From NCBI GenBank assembly GCA_019415335.1, contig DXKH01000084.1, forward strand, positions 39,366-103,365: a stretch of DNA of 64,000 bases, given 5' to 3'. This document shows, piece by piece, positions 35,177 through 44,121 of this stretch. The position numbers and the translations under genes were made by a program. Source of the DNA: Citrobacter sp. (GTDB lineage Bacteria > Pseudomonadota > Gammaproteobacteria > Enterobacterales > Enterobacteriaceae). Positions within the stretch are counted from its first letter, which is position 1. Each line of letters starts with the position of its first letter. The notes below the pieces were generated by a model that saw nothing but the letters and a program-made list of their open reading frames with translations, did no database searches and was not told the DNA's origin.

Positions 35177-35659
35177 TTAGCGGGCGCAGTAGAGCAGAGG
35201 GCGTTTCCCAATGGTAAACAGGAACCCGTGGACGCCCTGGTTGAGAATAGAGTAGCTCACATCTTTATCAGGATAGACGTAGAAATCAGGCAGGATATTG
35301 GCTAATAACGCATCCGGCAACGTCTCGATAATTTCGAACTTGTTGATTCTGCTTGAGTGTAAGTGATACGAATCCTGGTTTTCCGTCCAGTTATAGGCGA
35401 CATCTCGTCTGATGCGTCCTTTCAGTTTGTTATCTTCAATGTAGGTCCCGCTGACGGCCACAATGCCGTTCTGATTCTTCAGGGAATACATGTAATTCAG
35501 CGTAATGTTTGCGCGCGCGTTTTTATGAAACACCACCAGCGACATCGAACATTCCTGTTTGTCGTAATGTTTAAACATAAAAACATTGTATATCGCGCCG
35601 ATGAGCACACCCGCGAGTAAAAATACCGCACTCATCATCATGATTGTTTTTTTACTCAC
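35177..35659 (-). CDS. FidL/YqeJ-like membrane-anchored periplasmic partner protein, cassette A
   Basis: A 160-residue protein with one N-terminal membrane helix (about residues 6-28) and a periplasmic domain of about 130 residues. Two cysteines flank the domain, one after the helix (KQECSMSL) and one near the end (PLLYCAR). It aligns with the protein at 56919-57389: NQNGIVAVSGTY against NNQGIVTITGDL, and the same LP..Y-P/LS...FT-G--PLLxC ending. Its start overlaps the end of the ToxR-like gene by eight bases. This layout is that of co-component pairs such as VtrA/VtrC and GrvA/FidL, where the small partner completes the sensor in the periplasm. The ligand is unknown. Confidence 0.8.
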   Translation of the reverse strand: MSKKTIMMMSAVFLLAGVLIGAIYNVFMFKHYDKQECSMSLVVFHKNARANITLNYMYSLKNQNGIVAVSGTYIEDNKLKGRIRRDVAYNWTENQDSYHLHSSRINKFEIIETLPDALLANILPDFYVYPDKDVSYSILNQGVHGFLFTIGKRPLLYCAR

Positions 35660-36500
35660 TTTCTACTCCGCGAAAAGAGAGCGTGATACAACCCGGAACG
35701 GCTGATTTCAGGTAATTCTTGCGACAGACAAGAACCGCTAATCCGGGAGCCGTTTGTGACAGCGGGAAGTACACCCAGGGATACTTTTCGCAATCGAGAC
35801 CGGACCCCAGAATCAGCGCCTTAAAGCGCGCATAACTGTTTTTGTTATCGTGGCTGTCATCCGTGGTATTGAAATTACACCCTTTGTCCTGCTCGACGAA
35901 GGTATAGTCAGAGAAGAAAGGCTTCGTATCATTAAAGTGCCAGACGAAGTGCATGCCGACGGCACCAATGAAAAATGCCGCTACCATGGCGAGGATGCCC
36001 ACGAAGAGAGGCAATTTGCGACGCTGACTGACCGCTACCGTACTGGCAGGGAGGACCGTTTCCTCTGGTGTAAACTCCGGCTCAGCGTCAGTGTGGTACT
36101 CCACATCCAGTTCATCTTCACCCTGCAGAGAATCAGGGGCCACTTCAGCCTCCTGAACCGCCGCAACGCGGGTGATTTTGACGCTTTTATCGATTTGAAA
36201 CCCTTTGCGCGGTACCGTGGCGACCAGGATTCGGTCAGTCTCACCGACGGCGCGTAACCCTCGACGGACAATCGAAATATTCTGATAAAGGGTGTTTGCC
36301 GGAACCAGCATGCCTTCATCTTCCCACACCTTTTTGAAGAACTCCTGCTGAGTGACCACGTCGGGTGAAGCGTCAAGCAGCAAAAGCAGACAACGGCTGG
36401 CTGGCGTTGTCAAAACGACGTTAATTTCCGGGTTAGTGACCGAAATTAACTTTTTACTGTCGGGTCTGAATTCAATATTATCGTTAATAATCCAGTACAT
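35652..36500 (-). CDS. ToxR/CadC-type membrane-bound winged-helix regulator (YqeI-like), cassette A
   Basis: A 282-residue regulator anchored in the inner membrane. Residues 1-105 form an OmpR-type winged helix (LLLLLDASPDVVTQQEFFKKVW, then NTLYQNISIVRRGLRAVG and the wing VPRKGFQI). An acidic linker follows (about 115-160), then a single membrane helix (about 169-191) and a periplasmic domain with four cysteines. The last three have spacing C-x21-C-x11-C, exactly as in the protein at 56129. DNA binding would be controlled directly from the periplasm together with the partner gene, which overlaps by eight bases. The two proteins differ widely elsewhere, so this is an old duplication or separate acquisition. 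Confidence 0.87.
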   Translation of the reverse strand: MYWIINDNIEFRPDSKKLISVTNPEINVVLTTPASRCLLLLLDASPDVVTQQEFFKKVWEDEGMLVPANTLYQNISIVRRGLRAVGETDRILVATVPRKGFQIDKSVKITRVAAVQEAEVAPDSLQGEDELDVEYHTDAEPEFTPEETVLPASTVAVSQRRKLPLFVGILAMVAAFFIGAVGMHFVWHFNDTKPFFSDYTFVEQDKGCNFNTTDDSHDNKNSYARFKALILGSGLDCEKYPWVYFPLSQTAPGLAVLVCRKNYLKSAVPGCITLSFRGVESE

Positions 36501-37127
36501 ATAGTTTCACGGTGTACGAAAGTTATAAATAGTAGCGACTTAAGTGTAGAAAATTCTGAACACATTATTACGTATAGTATATACGAACACTGTAAGCCGT
36601 TTGATTTATGAAACTAATGTTTTTGTTCTGTAGTTTCACATATGTATATAGACAATAAAGCAATTTTTTAACAAAACCGGTGGTTTCTGCCGCTATGAAT
36701 AATCAGGTACCGTAATCATTTAAAAATCTCAATACCTCAACGTCTGGTGAATGACGGTTTGATTATCAACAGAGTGTAGAAGATGGAGCTGAAATTAGTC
36801 TCAACACGTTGATTTAAGATTTGTTAACAGACCGCCTTTTCTTTCTGTAAATCACTCTTTTTGAATAATATTTTTGAATAAAAATAAGAGTTTTATCATT
36901 GTTTTTTTGAAAGAGTTATTATGCCGACCTGATGAGAAATAGTCAATTAGAGCGAATAATCTTAAATTTCATGAAAAGCGCAATTTAACGTCTTAAATAT
37001 CTCAATAAATGGTTTTTTATCCTTAAATATAAGGGGTGGATGAGTATTTACTCATCTAACAGTAAAGTGGTGGTGGGGGGCATTCACACGCTATGCTTAA
37101 GGGATAAACAAAAAATGAGGCAATGTC
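36501..37127. other. Divergent AT-rich intergenic region
   Basis: About 630 bp between the ToxR-like gene (minus) and yjdI (plus), very AT-rich, without ORFs of note. The length and composition suit an H-NS-silenced promoter region of the ToxR-like gene. No specific operator is recognised. Confidence 0.55.
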
Positions 37128-37358
37128 ATGGATAAGCAACTTGAGGATGCGGGTTACCGCGTCTATACCGGCGAGAAAATCGATGTCTACTTCAATACAA
37201 CGATTTGTCAGCACTCCGGAAATTGTGTACGTGGTAGCGCCAGGCTTTTTAATCTGAAGCGTAAACCGTGGATTATGCCTGATGAAGTGGATGTTTCAAC
37301 GGTGATCAAGGTTATCGATACCTGCCCAAGCGGGGCGCTGCAATATCGTCGTAAATAA
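37128..37358 (+). CDS. yjdI: YjdI, small Fe-S (Fer4_19) protein
   Basis: A 76-residue protein matching E. coli YjdI almost throughout. Cysteines in [12 protein letters not shown] and [10 protein letters not shown] form the Fer4_19-type iron-sulfur motif; the CPSGAL end is typical of ferredoxin-like divergent clusters. It is followed 11 bp later by yjdJ, as in E. coli, and the two are probably cotranscribed. The reaction partner is not known. Confidence 0.9.
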   Translation: MDKQLEDAGYRVYTGEKIDVYFNTTICQHSGNCVRGSARLFNLKRKPWIMPDEVDVSTVIKVIDTCPSGALQYRRK

Positions 37359-37369
37359 GCGAGGGAAAG

Positions 37370-37642
37370 ATGGAAATACTGGAAGGCCACAATAAATTCT
37401 ATGTGAATGATGATCAGGGGAATCAGGTCGCTGAAATTGTTTTTGTTCCGACCGGGGAGCATTTAAGCATTATTGAGCATACTGATGTCGATGCCAGCCT
37501 GAAGGGACAAGGGGTCGGAAAACAGCTGGTGGCGAAAGTGGTGGAGAAAATGCGCCGCGAGAATCGCAAAGTTATCCCTCTTTGCCCGTTTGCTAAACAC
37601 GAGTTTGATAAAACTCGCGAGTATGACGATATTCGAGCCTGA
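37370..37642 (+). CDS. yjdJ: YjdJ, small GNAT-fold acetyltransferase-like protein
   Basis: A 90-residue single-domain GNAT-type protein. The acetyl-CoA pyrophosphate loop is seen as [12 protein letters not shown], followed by the helix [14 protein letters not shown] and [13 protein letters not shown]. This short form (YjdJ/NATD1-like) lacks the N-terminal part of full GNAT enzymes. It is cotranscribed with yjdI. The substrate is unknown. Confidence 0.9.
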   Translation: MEILEGHNKFYVNDDQGNQVAEIVFVPTGEHLSIIEHTDVDASLKGQGVGKQLVAKVVEKMRRENRKVIPLCPFAKHEFDKTREYDDIRA

Positions 37643-37648
37643 GAACAT

Positions 37649-37676
37649 GCCGGACCCTGCGTTTAAGCAGTCCGGC
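37649..37676. terminator. Bidirectional hairpin between yjdJ and yahB
   Basis: GCCGGA-CC-CTGC, loop GTTTAA, GCAG-TCCGGC: a 10-bp stem with a two-base bulge in the 33-bp gap between converging genes, touching the yahB stop codon. Confidence 0.6.
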
Positions 37677-38614
37677 TACATTGACCCTTCCCGATGCAGT
37701 AAATCCTGATAGATCGCGGTTAATATTCCCTGCGGTCCAAACTCCTTTTTGATCCACTGGGTCACCTGACCGGTGGCGGAGTGCTGGGTGGCGAGCAGCA
37801 TCCGCGAGTCCTGACGTGGGTTATGGATCTGCCGCGTGACCAGCAGCGAATCTTCGATTGCTTCACGCACCATATAATCGGGCAAAAAACCAATGCCTTC
37901 ACCGAGGATCTGACACTGGCATTTAGTATTGAAATCCGGCACGAGAATCGATTCCTGGCCATGCAGCAACCAGCCCACCTTTTTATTAATAGTATGCGCG
38001 GTATCTTCCACCATGATGTTCGGGTAGAGACGTAACTGACTTTCAGCGATCGGCTCCGGCATGAACGCCAGCGGGTGATCCGGCGCGATCGCGAAGGCCC
38101 AGCGAATAGCGCCAATTTCGGTGTAATCAATACCGCCGCCGTCCAGCAGCGTGTCGGGCGCGCCGATGGCGATATTGGCCTGGTTGTTGATGATGGAATC
38201 CCAGACGCCGTTATACACTTCGGTGGTGACCGTAATCTGGCAGGTCGGAAACTGCTTCTTCAGCACCTGGAGCAATCGCGCGGTGTGTTTCGGCGTATAC
38301 AGGAGCTGATTAATGCAAATACGCACCCGCGCCTCAATGCCCTGCGCGATCGTATCAATGCTGCGCTTGATGGCGTGAAAGTCGTTCAGCAGGTCGGTGG
38401 CCTTGCGGAAAAAGTAGCGCCCCGATTCGGTGAGTTCAATGCTGCGGGTATTGCGGGTAAACAACACTACATCAAGACCCGCTTCCATCCGTTTGATGGT
38501 ATAGCTGATGGCCGAGGTCGTCAGGCCCAGTTCCTCCGCCGCCTTGCTGAAACTGCCAAAACGGGCGGCGGTGGTAAAGGCTTGCAGATTTTCTTCCGTA
38601 AAAATTGAATTCAT
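37676..38614 (-). CDS. yahB: LysR-family regulator YahB
   Basis: A 312-residue LysR-type transcription factor nearly identical along its length to E. coli YahB (310). The N-terminal helix-turn-helix is at about 7-65 (FTTAARFGSFSKAAEELGLT, TSAISYTIKRMEAG) and the effector-binding domain follows. It is the outermost gene of the yah cluster and likely controls it. A BIME lies between it and yahC, so the two minus-strand genes are separated by 203 bp. Confidence 0.92.
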   Translation of the reverse strand: MNSIFTEENLQAFTTAARFGSFSKAAEELGLTTSAISYTIKRMEAGLDVVLFTRNTRSIELTESGRYFFRKATDLLNDFHAIKRSIDTIAQGIEARVRICINQLLYTPKHTARLLQVLKKQFPTCQITVTTEVYNGVWDSIINNQANIAIGAPDTLLDGGGIDYTEIGAIRWAFAIAPDHPLAFMPEPIAESQLRLYPNIMVEDTAHTINKKVGWLLHGQESILVPDFNTKCQCQILGEGIGFLPDYMVREAIEDSLLVTRQIHNPRQDSRMLLATQHSATGQVTQWIKKEFGPQGILTAIYQDLLHREGSM

Positions 38615-38737
38615 GCAGCGGCTCCTGGTTTCAGCTATTTATCGGGCCTCTTTAATGAGATGAATTTATTGGTTGGGGTTATGATTTAGCAACCACTTTT
38701 GAATAACTTTTAACACCCGCGTTGCCAGGGCTCTGTA

Positions 38738-38808
38738 GACCGGATAAGGCGTTTATGCCGCCATCCGGCAATCTAGCACAGCCTGCCGGATGGCGACGTG
38801 CTTATCCT
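38738..38808. repeat. REP/BIME element, two inverted REP units
   Basis: Unit one runs from GACCGGATAAGGCG to GCCGCCATCCGGC (38738-38769) and unit two, inverted, from GCCGGATGGCGACG to CTTATCC (38784-38806). These are typical enterobacterial REP palindromes with 14 bp between. It lies in the gap between yahC and yahB. Confidence 0.9.
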
Positions 38809-38817
38809 GAACCGGGC

Positions 38818-39312
38818 TCAGGCACTGCCTTTCGAGGTGGATTCACTCAATTTTCGCCCGGTGTACTCCGAGATGAATCCCACGCAGTTCCCGGCTAAAA
38901 AGCCGAGTAGCGTCACCGTCCAGTTCAGCCCGGTGGCGAAAAACAGCGTCATGCCAAGGAAACCGCCAGGAATAAACGAGGTTAACCAGAAGCGTCCCTG
39001 CCAGACGATGACAGCAGAAAACGGCACGGTCATCACCACGCTTGCCCAGAACGAAGAATACCCGCTGACGGAAGCAAACCATCCGGAGGCCAGCGCCGCC
39101 AGAAAAGCCCAGGCGGCCCCGGTATAGTTCACAAACAGACTCTTCACAAACCCTGCTTTACTCCCCCCGGCAGCATAGAAGCTGCAAAACGCGACAAAGC
39201 CGATGGTTCCCAGTAATTCCCAGCCTGGAGCCAACCCAACCTTCGAGGACACCATCTGCCAGAGACCTGCACAAATGCCGACAGTAATGCCTGTTGCGGT
39301 GAGTCCGTTCAT
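38818..39312 (-). CDS. yahC: YahC, DUF1097 inner-membrane protein
   Basis: A 164-residue integral membrane protein with five or six hydrophobic segments, matching E. coli YahC (165) from MNGLTATGITVGICAGLW to GRKLSES. DUF1097 proteins have no established function; small size and hydrophobicity are compatible with a transport or channel role. It is divergent from yahD across 257 bp that hold the promoters of both directions. Confidence 0.9.
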   Translation of the reverse strand: MNGLTATGITVGICAGLWQMVSSKVGLAPGWELLGTIGFVAFCSFYAAGGSKAGFVKSLFVNYTGAAWAFLAALASGWFASVSGYSSFWASVVMTVPFSAVIVWQGRFWLTSFIPGGFLGMTLFFATGLNWTVTLLGFLAGNCVGFISEYTGRKLSESTSKGSA

Positions 39313-39569
39313 CCTTATCTCCTCTCGTCATAAACGTCTGGATAGCGTAGTTTCGTTCGGCAACTATATAGAAAGAAAACCCGATTGAGTTAAGGGGCAT
39401 AGCAGCAAAGAAATAAAGGGTGCACTACCGCACAGTCTGTGTGGATTGTTAAAAATCATTCAATAATTAATCCGCTTATGGCGAATAAAATTTAAGCGGG
39501 TTCTATTCTATAAATTTCGTTGCTATTCTCAGTTCATCAGATACAGCCACAAAAAACAGGGGAATGATC

Positions 39570-40175
39570 ATGACAAATACCAGTCTGATGACAGACTACC
39601 TCATGGCTGCACAGCAAGGCGATGTGGCGAAAATAATCTCCTGCCTGGAACAGGGTGTGGATATTAATATCTGTAACCGCCAGGGGCAGACGGCCATTAT
39701 TCTGGCGAGCCTGCATAAAAAATATGACTGTGTTACCGCGTTAATTAACGCCGGTGCGGATATTAATCAGCAGGACCAGACCTGTTTAAATCCTTTTTTA
39801 TTGAGCTGTCTGAATAATGATCTCACCCTTCTACATTTAATTTTACCGGCCAATCCCGATCTTAATCGGTTAACGCGTTTTGGCGGTGTGGGATTAACAC
39901 CCGCCTGTGAAAAAGGCCATCTTGATATCGTCAACGTGTTATTAACGCAGACAGCTATTAATGTGAATCACACCAATTTTGTTGGCTGGACGCCGCTACT
40001 GGAAGCCATTGTGTTGAATGACGGCGGTGAAACACAGCAGGCGATTGTCGCCTTATTGCTGGAAAAGGGTGCCAGCCCGCATATGACGGATAAGTACGGT
40101 AAAACGCCGCTGGAACTGGCAAGAGAAAAAGGCTTTGATGCCATCGCCCAACTGCTGATTGCCGCAGGTGCCTGA
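39570..40175 (+). CDS. yahD: YahD, ankyrin-repeat protein
   Basis: A 201-residue soluble protein made of ankyrin repeats, the same length as E. coli YahD. Repeat units show the G-TA/TPL helix starts: NRQGQTAIILASLHKKYD, GADINQQD, GGVGLTPACEKGHLDIVNVLL, FVGWTPLLEAI, DKYGKTPLELAREKGFD and the final LLIAAGA. Ankyrin stacks bind partner proteins. ATG 39570 is chosen because GGGGA lies six bases upstream; an ATG two codons earlier is too close. First gene of the plus-strand yahDEFG run. Confidence 0.93.
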   Translation: MTNTSLMTDYLMAAQQGDVAKIISCLEQGVDINICNRQGQTAIILASLHKKYDCVTALINAGADINQQDQTCLNPFLLSCLNNDLTLLHLILPANPDLNRLTRFGGVGLTPACEKGHLDIVNVLLTQTAINVNHTNFVGWTPLLEAIVLNDGGETQQAIVALLLEKGASPHMTDKYGKTPLELAREKGFDAIAQLLIAAGA

Positions 40176-40214
40176 CGAAGGAGAAACGCTATCAACACCC
40201 CACAACGGCGGTGT

Positions 40215-41078
40215 GTGCAAGCGCTAACTGCGGAGGCGAGCTTTCTCTGCGAACGCGGCAGCGGGCGGGTCGAACAGGTCTTTTCCCGGGCGGTCAATCT
40301 GTATCTCCCGGCGCAGCACCAGCTATTGACGCTGCTATGTGAAGCGTATGACAACGCGCCCAACAGCGCCCGGTTAGCACTCACCCACTTTGACGGCCTG
40401 TTCCGGCCTGGTGAGTTGGTTCAGTTTCATCCTTCAGGGATAACGATTGGTGATGATAAATGGATAGACACAACATCCTGTCATGGCTGGCACATGCCGA
40501 AACTGCAACTGAATCCCGAACGGTTCCGGCAAATTCCCTGGCAACGGTGGAGCGAATTTATCCATCAACAGTTACGGGAGAATGAAACATTATTTTTCTG
40601 GCGCGGAGACAATCCATTTTACCAGGCGATGTGCCACGAATTACAGCAACGGCGAAAGTCATTATTAAGTGCAATACGAAAAGGGGCGGGAATTGCGCCC
40701 GCCGTCACCCGGATGATGGGGTTAGGTATTGGCCTGACGCCTTCAGCAGACGATTATCTGGTTGGCCTGAGTATTATTTTGTTTATTGCTGGCCATCCGG
40801 CAGAAAAATACAAGGAGGCATTTTGTTCGGCACTGCAATTGGGCAGGGAAAATACCACGCTGCTTAGCGCGATTACGCTGGCAGCCGCATTTGAACAACG
40901 CTATCGCGAAAATATAGCCGGGTTTATTCGCTGCATGATTAATGAACCCAACGGCTTTTCTATCCAGTCTATTGCCAATATTAAAAATATTGGCTCAAGT
41001 TCCGGTTGCGACATGCTGTATGGCATGGCGGATGCCTGCGCGCTGAGCCAACTGTATGGAGGGAATTATGTCAGTTAA
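40215..41078 (+). CDS. yahE: YahE, DUF2877 protein (AllH/YlbF-like subunit)
   Basis: A DUF2877 protein of 287 residues if read from GTG 40215. The family includes YlbF (AllH), one of the three gene products shown to form oxamic transcarbamylase with FdrA and YlbE in E. coli, and the same trio is present here. Conserved blocks: MMGLGIGLTPSADDYLVG near the middle and NIGSSSGCDMLYGMADACAL at the end. The only strong ribosome site, AAGGAG (40178-40183), lies seven bases before ATC 40191, in frame and eight codons upstream of the GTG, giving an N-terminus -NTPQRRCVQ like that of the E. coli protein. The real start may therefore be a non-canonical ATC. The end overlaps yahF by 11 bp. Confidence 0.88.
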   Translation: MQALTAEASFLCERGSGRVEQVFSRAVNLYLPAQHQLLTLLCEAYDNAPNSARLALTHFDGLFRPGELVQFHPSGITIGDDKWIDTTSCHGWHMPKLQLNPERFRQIPWQRWSEFIHQQLRENETLFFWRGDNPFYQAMCHELQQRRKSLLSAIRKGAGIAPAVTRMMGLGIGLTPSADDYLVGLSIILFIAGHPAEKYKEAFCSALQLGRENTTLLSAITLAAAFEQRYRENIAGFIRCMINEPNGFSIQSIANIKNIGSSSGCDMLYGMADACALSQLYGGNYVS

Positions 41079-42615
41079 GATAGTCATTAAAAAGAATACC
41101 TATTTTGATTCCGTGTCGCTTATGTCCATTTCTACCCGTGCGAATAAACTCGACGGCGTCGATCAGGCGTTTGTGGCGATGGCGACCGAGATGAACAAAG
41201 GGGTATTAAAAAATCTGGGCTTGTTAACGCCCGAGTTGGCTGAGGCGAAAAATGGCGACCTGATGATTGTGATCAACGGCAAAGACGGCGCTGACAACGA
41301 TCTGACGCTGGCGGCCATTGACGCGTTGTTCACCAAAAAATCTGAAAGCGGCTCGCACGAAGCGCGTTATGCCACGCTGGCCAGTGCGAAAAAGCATATT
41401 CCGGACAGCAACCTGGCCGTGATTTCGGTTAATGGCCTGTTTGCTGCCCGTGAAGCGCGTCAGGCGCTGCAAAACGATCTGAACGTGATGCTCTTTTCTG
41501 ACAACGTCTCGGTTGAAGACGAACTGTCGCTCAAACAACTGGCGCACGAAAAAGGGCTGCTGATGATGGGGCCGGACTGCGGCACAGCCATTATCAATGG
41601 CGCGGCGTTGTGCTTTGGTAACGCGGTTCGTCGCGGCAACATTGGCATTGTGGGTGCCTCAGGCACCGGTAGCCAGGAGCTGAGCGTCCGCATTCATGAA
41701 TTTGGCGGCGGCGTCTCGCAACTGATTGGCACCGGCGGACGCGATTTGAGTGAGAAAATCGGCGGCCTGATGATGCTGGATGCTATCGCGATGCTGGAAG
41801 GCGATCCGGAAACGGAAATCATCGCGCTGATCTCAAAACCGCCAGCCCCGGCGGTGGCGCGTAAGGTACTGGAGCGTGCGCGTGCCTGCCGTAAACCCGT
41901 CGTTGCCTGTTTCCTGGGCCGCGCACAACCACCGGCTGACGAGCAAGGCCTGCAATACGCCCGCGGGACGAAAGAGGCGGCGCTGAAAGCGGTGATGCTG
42001 AGCGGCGTGAAGAACGCATCATTAGACCTGCATCCGTTGAATGAAGCGCTGATTGCCGAGGTTCGCGCGCGTCTGACTCCGCAGCAAAAGTACATCCGCG
42101 GTCTGTTCTGCGGCGGCACGCTGTGTGATGAAACGATGTTTGCGGTGATGGAAAAACACGGCGATGTCTACAGCAATATTCAGCCCGATCCGGCCTTCCG
42201 TCTGGCGGATCTGAATCGCAGCGTGAAACATACCTTCCTCGACTTTGGCGATGACGACTTCACCAACGGTAAGCCGCATCCGATGATCGACCCGACCAAC
42301 CGCATCAGCCGTCTGTTACAAGAGGCCAGAGATCCCGACGTGGGTGTGATCGTGATGGATTTCGTGCTCGGCTTTGGCTCGCACGAGGATCCGGTCGGAT
42401 CGACTCTCGACGCCATCAAGGAGGCGAAAGCGATCGCCGCCGCTGATGGCCGTGAACTCGTGATCCTCGCCTATGTGTTAGGCACCGATCTTGATGCGCC
42501 GTCGCTGGAAAAACAGAGCCAGATGCTGAGCGAGGCGGGCGTGATCCTGGCAAGCAGCAGCACCAATACCGGTCTGCTGGCACGTGAATTTATCTGCAAA
42601 GGGGAGGAAGCCTGA
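41068..42615 (+). CDS. yahF: YahF, FdrA-like acyl-CoA synthetase-fold protein
   Basis: A 515-residue protein, equal in length to E. coli YahF and homologous to FdrA (AllF). It has the succinyl-CoA-synthetase-type arrangement: GIVGASGTGSQELSV (about 190-205) resembles the CoA/phosphohistidine-domain start, and LIGTGGRDLSEKIGG follows. FdrA is a subunit of oxamic transcarbamylase in allantoin breakdown, so this paralogue is predicted to serve a related carbamoyl transfer. GGAGGG precedes ATG 41068, which overlaps the end of yahE; its stop overlaps the yahG start by one base. Tight coupling of the three genes suggests one complex. Confidence 0.92.
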   Translation: MSVKIVIKKNTYFDSVSLMSISTRANKLDGVDQAFVAMATEMNKGVLKNLGLLTPELAEAKNGDLMIVINGKDGADNDLTLAAIDALFTKKSESGSHEARYATLASAKKHIPDSNLAVISVNGLFAAREARQALQNDLNVMLFSDNVSVEDELSLKQLAHEKGLLMMGPDCGTAIINGAALCFGNAVRRGNIGIVGASGTGSQELSVRIHEFGGGVSQLIGTGGRDLSEKIGGLMMLDAIAMLEGDPETEIIALISKPPAPAVARKVLERARACRKPVVACFLGRAQPPADEQGLQYARGTKEAALKAVMLSGVKNASLDLHPLNEALIAEVRARLTPQQKYIRGLFCGGTLCDETMFAVMEKHGDVYSNIQPDPAFRLADLNRSVKHTFLDFGDDDFTNGKPHPMIDPTNRISRLLQEARDPDVGVIVMDFVLGFGSHEDPVGSTLDAIKEAKAIAAADGRELVILAYVLGTDLDAPSLEKQSQMLSEAGVILASSSTNTGLLAREFICKGEEA

Positions 42616-44033
42616 TGAGCCAGTCACTGTTTACCCAACCGCTGAACGTCATCAATGTGGGTATTGCCATGTTTAGCGACGATCTGAAAAAACAGCATGT
42701 TGATGTCACCCAACTCGACTGGACGCCGCCGGGTCAGGGCAACATGCAGGTAGTGAATGCGCTGGACAGAATTGCCGATTCGCCGCTGGCGGAGAAAATC
42801 GCCGCCGCGAACCAGCAGGCGCTGGAGCGGATTATCCAGTCGCATCCGGTGCTGATCGGTTTCGATCAGGCGATCAACGTTGTGCCGGGCATGACGCCGA
42901 AAACCATTCTCCACGCTGGCCCGCCGGTCACCTGGGCAAAAATGTGCGGCGCGATGAAAGGCGCGGTCACCGGGGCGCTGGTGTTTGAAGGACTGGCAAA
43001 AGATATCGACGAGGCGGCTGAACTGGCGGCCTCCGGTGAGATCACCTTCTCGCCGTGCCACGAGCATGATTGCGTCGGTTCGATGGCGGGTGTCACCTCC
43101 GCGTCCATGTTTATGCACATTGTCAAGAACAAAACCTACGGCAATATCGCCTACACCAACATGAGTGAGCAGATGGCGAAGATCCTGCGCATGGGGGCCA
43201 ACGACCAGAGCGTGATTGACCGTCTGAACTGGATGCGTGACGTGCAGGGGCCCATGCTGCGCGATGCGATGAAGATCATTGGTGAAATCGATCTGCGCTT
43301 AATGCTGGCCCAGGCGCTGCATATGGGCGATGAGTGCCACAACCGCAACAATGCGGGCACCACGCTGCTGATTCAGGCGCTGACGCCGGGCATTATTCAG
43401 GCCGGTTACCCGGTTGAACAACAGCGTGAAGTGTTCGACTTTGTCGCCAGTAGCGACTACTTCTCTGGCCCGACGTGGATGGCGCTGTGTAAAGCGGCGA
43501 TGGACGCGGCGTACGGCATTGAATACAGCACCGTGGTGACCACGATGGCGCGTAACGGTGTGGAATTTGGCCTGCGGGTTAGCGGCCTACCGGGTCAGTG
43601 GTTTACCGGTCCGGCACAGCAGGTGATTGGCCCGATGTTCGCCGGGTACAAGCCGGAAGACTCCGGTCTGGATATCGGCGATAGCGCGATTACCGAAACC
43701 TACGGCATCGGCGGGTTTGCGATGGCCACGGCACCGGCCATCGTGGCGCTGGTTGGCGGAACGGTGGAAGAGGCTGTCGATTTCTCCCGCCAGATGCGTG
43801 AAATCACGCTCGGTGAAAACCCGAACGTCACCATCCCGCTGTTGGGCTTTATGGGCATACCGACGGCGATCGATATCACCCGCGTCGGCAGCAGCGGCAT
43901 TCTGCCGGTGATCAACACCGCGATTGCGCATAAAGATGCCGGTATCGGCATGATTGGCGCCGGGATTGTTCATCCGCCGTTTGCCTGCTTCGAAAAAGCG
44001 ATCCTGAGCTGGTGCGAACGCTACGGCGCGTAA
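42615..44033 (+). CDS. yahG: YahG, DUF1116 protein (AllG/YlbE-like subunit)
   Basis: A 472-residue DUF1116 protein of the same length as E. coli YahG, homologous to YlbE (AllG). Conserved stretches include GNMQVVNALDRI, TFSPCHEHDCVGSMAGVTS, GDECHNRNNAGTTLL and GAGIVHPPFACFEKA. With YahE and YahF it makes the third part of the presumed transcarbamylase. It starts at the TGATG overlap with yahF. A terminator-like hairpin lies between it and yahI, so the kinase gene may be expressed at a different level. Confidence 0.92.
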   Translation: MSQSLFTQPLNVINVGIAMFSDDLKKQHVDVTQLDWTPPGQGNMQVVNALDRIADSPLAEKIAAANQQALERIIQSHPVLIGFDQAINVVPGMTPKTILHAGPPVTWAKMCGAMKGAVTGALVFEGLAKDIDEAAELAASGEITFSPCHEHDCVGSMAGVTSASMFMHIVKNKTYGNIAYTNMSEQMAKILRMGANDQSVIDRLNWMRDVQGPMLRDAMKIIGEIDLRLMLAQALHMGDECHNRNNAGTTLLIQALTPGIIQAGYPVEQQREVFDFVASSDYFSGPTWMALCKAAMDAAYGIEYSTVVTTMARNGVEFGLRVSGLPGQWFTGPAQQVIGPMFAGYKPEDSGLDIGDSAITETYGIGGFAMATAPAIVALVGGTVEEAVDFSRQMREITLGENPNVTIPLLGFMGIPTAIDITRVGSSGILPVINTAIAHKDAGIGMIGAGIVHPPFACFEKAILSWCERYGA

Positions 44034-44042
44034 CGGCTTACT

Positions 44043-44074
44043 CCCCGGCGCTTTCTGAGCCGGGGTTTCTTTCT
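44043..44074 (+). terminator. Intrinsic terminator between yahG and yahI
   Basis: CCCCGGC (44043-44049), a nine-base loop and GCCGGGG (44059-44065) are followed by TTTCTTTCT. A partial terminator inside the yah cluster; yahI may also have its own promoter, though only 56 bp separate the gene from the stem. Confidence 0.8.
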
Positions 44075-44121
44075 CAACACACACGATAACGCCATCACAC
44101 TCTGTACCGGAAACCAACACG

